Shown here in pieces: positions 12,266 to 16,152 of a DNA stretch of 16,152 nt. The number at the start of each line of letters is the position of its first letter. Within the stretch, counting starts at the first letter, position 1. The DNA lies in NCBI GenBank assembly GCA_039934875.1, contig JBDTLH010000351.1:1-16152 (forward strand), given 5' to 3'. The position numbers and the translations under genes are program-made. Source of the DNA: JBDTLH01 sp039934875 (GTDB taxonomy: Bacteria > Acidobacteriota > Terriglobia > Terriglobales > Acidobacteriaceae). The notes below the pieces were generated by a model. That model saw only the letters and a list, made by a program, of their open reading frames with translations. It was not told where the DNA came from and made no database searches.

Positions 12266-12640
12266 CTAAATATTCGCGATGAGTTGGAACTTCGAGGCGC
12301 GTGGTTGGACGACCTTGCGCCTGCCGTGTCCGGGATTGGTTTCGTAGTGGGTGTCGAGCAGCCCGAAGGATTCCAGCACTTCGACATCGCGATTTACGGC
12401 GCGGCGGTCGCGTTCGAGCTCCACAGCCAGATCAGAAACGGCAATCGGCCTTTTTTTCGCCTCGCGCAATAGACGGACGCGCTGCTCGGATAACACTTTG
12501 AGCAGATCGGCTGCACTTTCAAAGGTGATCGTGATCTCGGGAGGCAGCCGCTCGTTGCGGTCGAGCTTGCGCGCGCGCGCGCGGTTGAAGAAATCGGCTG
12601 CGGCGCTGCTGGTTACGTGAAATCTAGTATTTTTCTTCAT
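12266..12640 (-). CDS. HTH DNA-binding protein, probable antitoxin of a TumE-type pair
   Basis: 124-residue protein. Residues about 48-95 form a winged helix-turn-helix (VRLLREAKKRPIAVSDLAVELERDRRAVNRDVEVLESFGLL) like the HVO_A0114-type putative DNA-binding family. The basic N-terminus (KKNTRFHVTSS) and C-terminus are poorly conserved. It starts inside the end of the TumE-like gene (17-bp overlap), with GGAGG 7 bases before ATG 12638-12640, so the two are one translational unit. Such toxin-then-HTH order is known for TumE/DUF6516-like modules, hence the antitoxin/repressor role by inference. Confidence 0.72.
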   Translation of the reverse strand: MKKNTRFHVTSSAAADFFNRARARKLDRNERLPPEITITFESAADLLKVLSEQRVRLLREAKKRPIAVSDLAVELERDRRAVNRDVEVLESFGLLDTHYETNPGHGRRKVVQPRASKFQLIANI

Positions 12641-13028
12641 CTTCTTTCCTCCAGAGCTCTCGCACCTCCTGCTCAAAGCGCTCTACCAATGCCTCGTAGG
12701 AGGTGAAATCAAACGGCCCCACTGTTCCTTTGAAGTGCCGATGATGATAGTTGTGGCTGTTGTCGTATCCGAGCACCCGGCCGTTGTCCACAGAACTCAG
12801 TTGCGGATTGACATAGGCCAGACTGTATTTAACGAGCTTGTCCTTATCAAACCAGACTTCTTCTTTCAATACCGCACCCTGCCTGCCGGCGAGATAGGTC
12901 TTATTGTCAACTCTCTTTTTGAGTTTCCGCGCCGCCTGCCGCGCTTCCCGGGCCACAGCAAGAGAATAGCATAGGGTGGATGCTGAACATCCCTCCTGCT
13001 GAAGCTCCAACGCCGAGTGCATCTGCAT
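12624..13028 (-). CDS. TumE family (DUF6516-like) toxin
   Basis: 134 residues as called. The core from about residue 40 (RVDNKTYLAG, VWFDKDKLVKYSLAYVN, GRVLGYDNSHNYHHRHFKG, PFDFTSYEALVERFEQEV) follows the small TumE-type fold, with the conserved YDN and HHRHF elements. The biochemical activity of the family is not settled; a toxin role is inferred from pairing with the HTH gene. The N-terminal 40 residues are unlike the family. Translation may instead start at a GTG about 26 codons in (AREARQAARKLKKRVDNKT). A near-palindrome GGATGCTGAACATCC (12977-12991) within the 5' part could be an operator. Confidence 0.65.
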   Translation of the reverse strand: MQMHSALELQQEGCSASTLCYSLAVAREARQAARKLKKRVDNKTYLAGRQGAVLKEEVWFDKDKLVKYSLAYVNPQLSSVDNGRVLGYDNSHNYHHRHFKGTVGPFDFTSYEALVERFEQEVRELWRKEDEEKY

Positions 13029-13094
13029 GATAACTTTATTTTGAATCGTTCAGCCGATTGCGCCCTGCCGCGTCGGTCCATGGAGTTGAGTTCA

Positions 13095-15179
13095 ATGAGA
13101 TTTGCATTTAGAAGTTTGGATTACGCATCTTTATCCGCGTGCTGTACATTGTTTGCACTCTGCTCTTTATCCGCAATGGTGGCACAAGACGCGCCCCAGC
13201 CGGAGCAACACGGCATTCAGGTCTCCAACATGGACCGCGCCGTAAAGCCGGGCGACGATTTTTTCGATTACGCCAACGGCGACTGGATCAAACGTACCGA
13301 GATCCCGCCCGACCGCGGGACAGTGGGAAATTTCCTTACCCTGAGAGACCTGAGCGACAAGCGCACCGCCGCGCTTATCGAAGAGATCGCAAAATCGAAT
13401 GCCGTCGCGGGCTCCGGCAAGCGCAAAATCGCCGACCTCTATAAGTCCTACATGGACGAGCCGGCAATTGAAGCCGCAGGGCTCAAGCCGCTGCGCCCGC
13501 ATCTCGATGCGATTGCCGCCATTCGCGACAAAAACGCGCTGGCACGCGCCTTGGGCGAGAGCCTGCGCGCCGATGTGGACGCGCTTAACAACACCAACTT
13601 CCATACCCCCAACCTGTTTGGCATGTGGGTCGCTCCGGGCTTCAATGATTCAGACCACTACGCCGCGTATCTGTTGCAAGGCGGCATCGAGCTGCCCAAT
13701 CGCGAGTATTATCTCGATCAGAGTGAGCACATGCGCGACCTGCGCAAGCAGTATGTGGCGCACGTAGCGGCGATGCTGAAGCTCACCGGATTCACCGACA
13801 CCGATGCCCGCGCCGCCCGCATCCTCGCCCTCGAGCACGCAATCGCGGAAAAACAATGGAGCCTCGCCGAAAGCGAAGACATCCACAAGGCGAACAATAC
13901 CTGGACTCCTGCCGACTTCTCCGCCAAAGCCCCTGGCCTCGACTGGAACGAGTTTTTTGCGGGCGCAGGCTTGAGCAGTCAGGCCAGCTTCATCGTCTGG
14001 CAGCCCACCGCATTCACCGGCGAATCCGCGCTGGTCGCCTCTGAACCGCTCGAAACCTGGAAGGACTGGCTCGCCTTCCACCTGATCGAAGCCTATGCCG
14101 GAGTGCTGCCCAAGCCGCTCGAAGAAGAGCGCTTTGCATTTTTCGGCAAGACGCTGGCCGGCACCCCGGAGCAGCTTCCCCGCTGGACACGCGGTGTCGC
14201 CGCAGTCAACGCGCTGCTGGGTGATGCCGTCGGCCAGATCTATGCGCAGCGCTACTTTCCCCCCGAGGCCAAGGCCGAGGCGCAGGACATGGTCGCGAAC
14301 CTGATCGCCGCCTTCCGCAAGCGCATCACCGCCCTCGACTGGATGGACCCCGCCACCAAAGCCGAGGCCCAGGCCAAGCTCACCACGCTCTACGTCGGCA
14401 TCGGATATCCCGAGACCTGGAAGGACTATTCGGCATATGAAGTGAAGCCGGACGACATCTTCGGCAATGTATGGCGCGGCGGGGAGTGGGAGCTCCACCG
14501 TCAGATCGCACGCATCGGCAAGCCGGTGGACCGCCACGAATGGTCGATGACTCCGCAGACCGTGAACGCGGTCAATCTGCCGCTGCAGAACGCGCTCAAC
14601 TTTCCCGCCGCCATCCTGCAACCGCCCTTCTTCGATCCCCAGGCGCCCGCGGCCGTCAACTATGGCGCCATCGGCTCCGTCATCGGACACGAGATCAGCC
14701 ACACCTTCGATAACGAGGGCAGCGCCTTCGATTCCAAGGGACGCGTGCGCAACTGGTGGACCCCCGCTGATCTAGCGCATTTCATGGCCGCCACCAAAAG
14801 ACTCGCCGAGCAGTATGACGCCTACAGGCCTTTTCCCGACCTCTCCGTCAATGGCCAGCAGACGCTGGGGGAGAACATCGCCGATGTCGCCGGCATATCC
14901 GCTGCCTACGACGGATATCACGCCTCTTTAAAGGGTAAGCCCGCCCCCGAGCAGGATGGATTCTCCGGCGATCAGCAGTTCTTCATCGCCTTCGGGCAGA
15001 ACTGGGCGTCGAAGACCCGCGAAGCCACCCTCCGCCAGCAGGTGCTCACTGATCCCCACGCTCCTGCCCAGTATCGCGCCGACACGGTACGCAACATCGA
15101 CGCCTGGTACGCGCCCTTCGCCGTTAAGCCCGGAGAGAAGTTGTATCTCGCTCCAGGCGAACGCGTGCGTATCTGGTAA
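13095..15179 (+). CDS. Secreted M13 family (neprilysin-like) zinc metallopeptidase
   Basis: 694-residue exported oligopeptidase. A signal peptide spans about 1-30 (LSACCTLFALCSLSAMVA). The M13 N-terminal domain begins NMDRAVKPGDDFFDYANGDWIK. The catalytic domain holds HEXXH at 532-536 (VIGHEISHTFDNEGSAFDSKG), the third zinc ligand and Asp in GENIADVAG (E593, D597), and the substrate motif around AVNLPLQNALNFPAAILQPP. It ends YLAPGERVRIW, the usual M13 finish with a C-terminal Trp. It probably cleaves peptides outside the cytoplasmic membrane. ATG 13095 has GGAG 9 bases upstream and begins the signal peptide; earlier in-frame ATGs at 13080 and 13017 are less likely. It diverges from the TumE-like gene. 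Confidence 0.93.
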   Translation: MRFAFRSLDYASLSACCTLFALCSLSAMVAQDAPQPEQHGIQVSNMDRAVKPGDDFFDYANGDWIKRTEIPPDRGTVGNFLTLRDLSDKRTAALIEEIAKSNAVAGSGKRKIADLYKSYMDEPAIEAAGLKPLRPHLDAIAAIRDKNALARALGESLRADVDALNNTNFHTPNLFGMWVAPGFNDSDHYAAYLLQGGIELPNREYYLDQSEHMRDLRKQYVAHVAAMLKLTGFTDTDARAARILALEHAIAEKQWSLAESEDIHKANNTWTPADFSAKAPGLDWNEFFAGAGLSSQASFIVWQPTAFTGESALVASEPLETWKDWLAFHLIEAYAGVLPKPLEEERFAFFGKTLAGTPEQLPRWTRGVAAVNALLGDAVGQIYAQRYFPPEAKAEAQDMVANLIAAFRKRITALDWMDPATKAEAQAKLTTLYVGIGYPETWKDYSAYEVKPDDIFGNVWRGGEWELHRQIARIGKPVDRHEWSMTPQTVNAVNLPLQNALNFPAAILQPPFFDPQAPAAVNYGAIGSVIGHEISHTFDNEGSAFDSKGRVRNWWTPADLAHFMAATKRLAEQYDAYRPFPDLSVNGQQTLGENIADVAGISAAYDGYHASLKGKPAPEQDGFSGDQQFFIAFGQNWASKTREATLRQQVLTDPHAPAQYRADTVRNIDAWYAPFAVKPGEKLYLAPGERVRIW

Positions 15180-15201
15180 TTACCTGATCATAAGCCCGGA
15201 G

Positions 15202-15221
15202 TGCCCGCGCCCTCGCGGGCA
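15202..15221. repeat. GC hairpin after the M13 gene
   Basis: TGCCCGCG-CCCT-CGCGGGCA is a perfect 8-bp stem with a 4-base loop, without a T-run. It could stabilise the 3' end of the mRNA, or be a REP-like element without GTAG. Confidence 0.45.
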
Positions 15222-15293
15222 TTCGCGCGCCAGCGCAACCGTTCTCCTCATGTTTTAGACTATCTCGGAAGCGCGTTCCTCTCCTAAAACTAA

Positions 15294-15325
15294 CAAAAGC
15301 CGGAGCTGCGAGGCTCCGGCTTTTG
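15294..15325. terminator. Bidirectional terminator between M13 peptidase and PEP-CTERM genes
   Basis: CAAAAGCCGGAGC (15294-15306) pairs perfectly with GCTCCGGCTTTTG (15313-15325), a 13-bp stem with a 6-base loop. The A-rich left and T-rich right ends serve both converging genes. Confidence 0.92.
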
Positions 15326-15352
15326 GGTGAAGAGTTCGGTGAAGGTTGGGGG

Positions 15353-16039
15353 CTATTTGCCGAATCTGCGGCGTGCGGCTCCGGCCAGACCGATGAGGCC
15401 CGTGCCCAGTAGAACCATCGAGCTCGGCTCGGGGATAACGGGCGTACTCCCAGTGGTGATGTCCATCTGGTTGATGGCGAAATCAGCACAATCGTTCACG
15501 CAAGATGTCAGGCTAAAGATAGCCGACGTGATGCCAGGGTCATTGGCCAAGCCAATGAAAATCGCCGAACCGTCGCCTGCACCGGTGCTGTTGCCGTTTT
15601 CCGTGAAGCAGTTACCATTCTGGTCACAGACCTGGGCGGTGAAAGCGCCCAAGAAGTCGGCCTGAATCTGCGCGCCAAAGCCTGACACTGGAGTGGTGAA
15701 ATCGAAGGTCAGGGGACCTTGTCCGGGAGAATTGGTCCAAATCAATTCATCTCCGGGAGAGAAGTTGCCGTTCCATCCATTCCCCTGATCGAGTCTTTCG
15801 CCGTTGCCTCCAGCGTCGAATAGAACGTGGTTGATTTCGACGCCGCCTACCGAGGTAACCGACGAGCCATTCGGAATCGGGGTGAAGGACGGGCCGAGTT
15901 GCGCCGTCCAGCCATAGTGGTCGGTGCCGTTCAGACAGCCGGGGCCAGTGCGGCAAGTGACGCCAGTAGCAGAAGCTCCGGCCAGTGATACCATCCCCAC
16001 CAAAGCCGCAGCCAATGTAAGTACCAGTCTTACTTTCAT
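15353..16039 (-). CDS. PEP-CTERM sorting-domain exported protein
   Basis: 228 residues. A signal peptide (MKVRLVLTLAAALVGMVSLAGASA) leads into a Gly/Asn/Asp-rich beta-type body. The end is a full PEP-CTERM tail: VIPEPSSMVLLGTGLIGLAG plus AARRRFGK, i.e. PEP motif, membrane helix and basic end. Exosortase is expected to process such proteins for surface attachment or release with exopolysaccharide. The body has six cysteines in three close pairs (C29/C35, C138/C144, C180/C184), suggesting disulfides. Its function is otherwise unknown. GAGG lies 11 bases before ATG 16037-16039. A sigma-54-like promoter sits about 90 bp upstream. Confidence 0.88.
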   Translation of the reverse strand: MKVRLVLTLAAALVGMVSLAGASATGVTCRTGPGCLNGTDHYGWTAQLGPSFTPIPNGSSVTSVGGVEINHVLFDAGGNGERLDQGNGWNGNFSPGDELIWTNSPGQGPLTFDFTTPVSGFGAQIQADFLGAFTAQVCDQNGNCFTENGNSTGAGDGSAIFIGLANDPGITSAIFSLTSCVNDCADFAINQMDITTGSTPVIPEPSSMVLLGTGLIGLAGAARRRFGK

Positions 16040-16127
16040 ATGGTTTATATCCTCTTTTCAAAGTTTTTGGAATTCATTCGGAGCAAAGGGGCCGGGAAGC
16101 AGCTTCCGAACTACATAGGGGTCATAG

Positions 16128-16143
16128 TGCAATTAACGCTCCA
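16128..16143 (-). promoter_or_regulatory. Candidate sigma-54 (RpoN) promoter of the PEP-CTERM gene
   Basis: The minus strand reads TGGAGCG-TTAA-TTGCA against the consensus TGGCACG-N4-TTGCW. The invariant GG and GC are present at exact spacing; two positions differ. The leader would be about 80 bases. PEP-CTERM genes are under RpoN and PrsK/PrsR-type control in some bacteria, which fits. The enhancer region would lie outside the window. Confidence 0.5.
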
Positions 16144-16152
16144 AACCAAAGC

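Noticed and set aside
13017..13094. Earlier starts for the M13 peptidase (13017 and 13080)
   Set aside because: They would place 26 or 5 polar residues before the signal peptide. GGAG is correctly spaced only for ATG 13095.
13650..14702. Open frame of 350 codons on the minus strand opposite the M13 peptidase
   Set aside because: It is a shadow of the M13 gene without a domain or ribosome site.

Overview
The window looks like chromosomal DNA of a moderately GC-rich bacterium, most likely an acidobacterium (Acidobacteriota, Terriglobia-like). This is inferred from the gene complement (PEP-CTERM protein, M13 peptidase, RAYT/REP elements, zinc-dependent phospholipase C) and is not proven by a marker gene.

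Layout. 1-3029 is a leftward housekeeping block: the 5' part of tyrS (running off the left edge), a CPBP membrane protease, apt, acyP and efp. 3206-3586 is a rightward DksA/TraR-type zinc-finger gene with a terminator. 3587-4042 is gene-free but holds several perfect inverted repeats. 4043-4510 (leftward) is a Bcp-type peroxiredoxin whose peroxidatic-cysteine codon is an in-frame TGA, followed at the expected distance by a SECIS-like hairpin. I annotate it as a selenoprotein; it is the most notable item here. Its ATG abuts the ATG of a rightward secreted protein of unknown function (4511-5911). 6053-9286 is leftward again: zinc-dependent phospholipase C, rsmI, a REP-associated tyrosine transposase (RAYT) flanked by two inverted REP hairpins, and a MazG-like pyrophosphohydrolase. 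9511-11405 is rightward fatty-acid synthesis: two acyl carrier proteins separated by a terminator, then fabF.

11406-13028 is an accessory pocket. It holds a small winged-helix-like orphan, a second copy of the last 84-90 bp of fabF that continues upstream into a diverged, frameshifted fabF-like remnant, and a leftward toxin-antitoxin-like pair (TumE family plus an HTH protein). 13095-15179 is a secreted M13 metallopeptidase. It converges, across a bidirectional terminator, on a PEP-CTERM exported protein (15353-16039) that has a sigma-54-like promoter upstream.

How the parts fit. apt and acyP are 4 nt apart and probably co-translated. efp and the DksA-like gene diverge from one control region. 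acpP2 and fabF form a tight operon (2 nt gap). The RAYT stop overlaps the rsmI start (ATGA), so a former mobile-type gene now sits directly upstream of an rRNA methyltransferase. The Sec peroxiredoxin predicts that this genome encodes selA, selB, selC and selD; none lies in the window.
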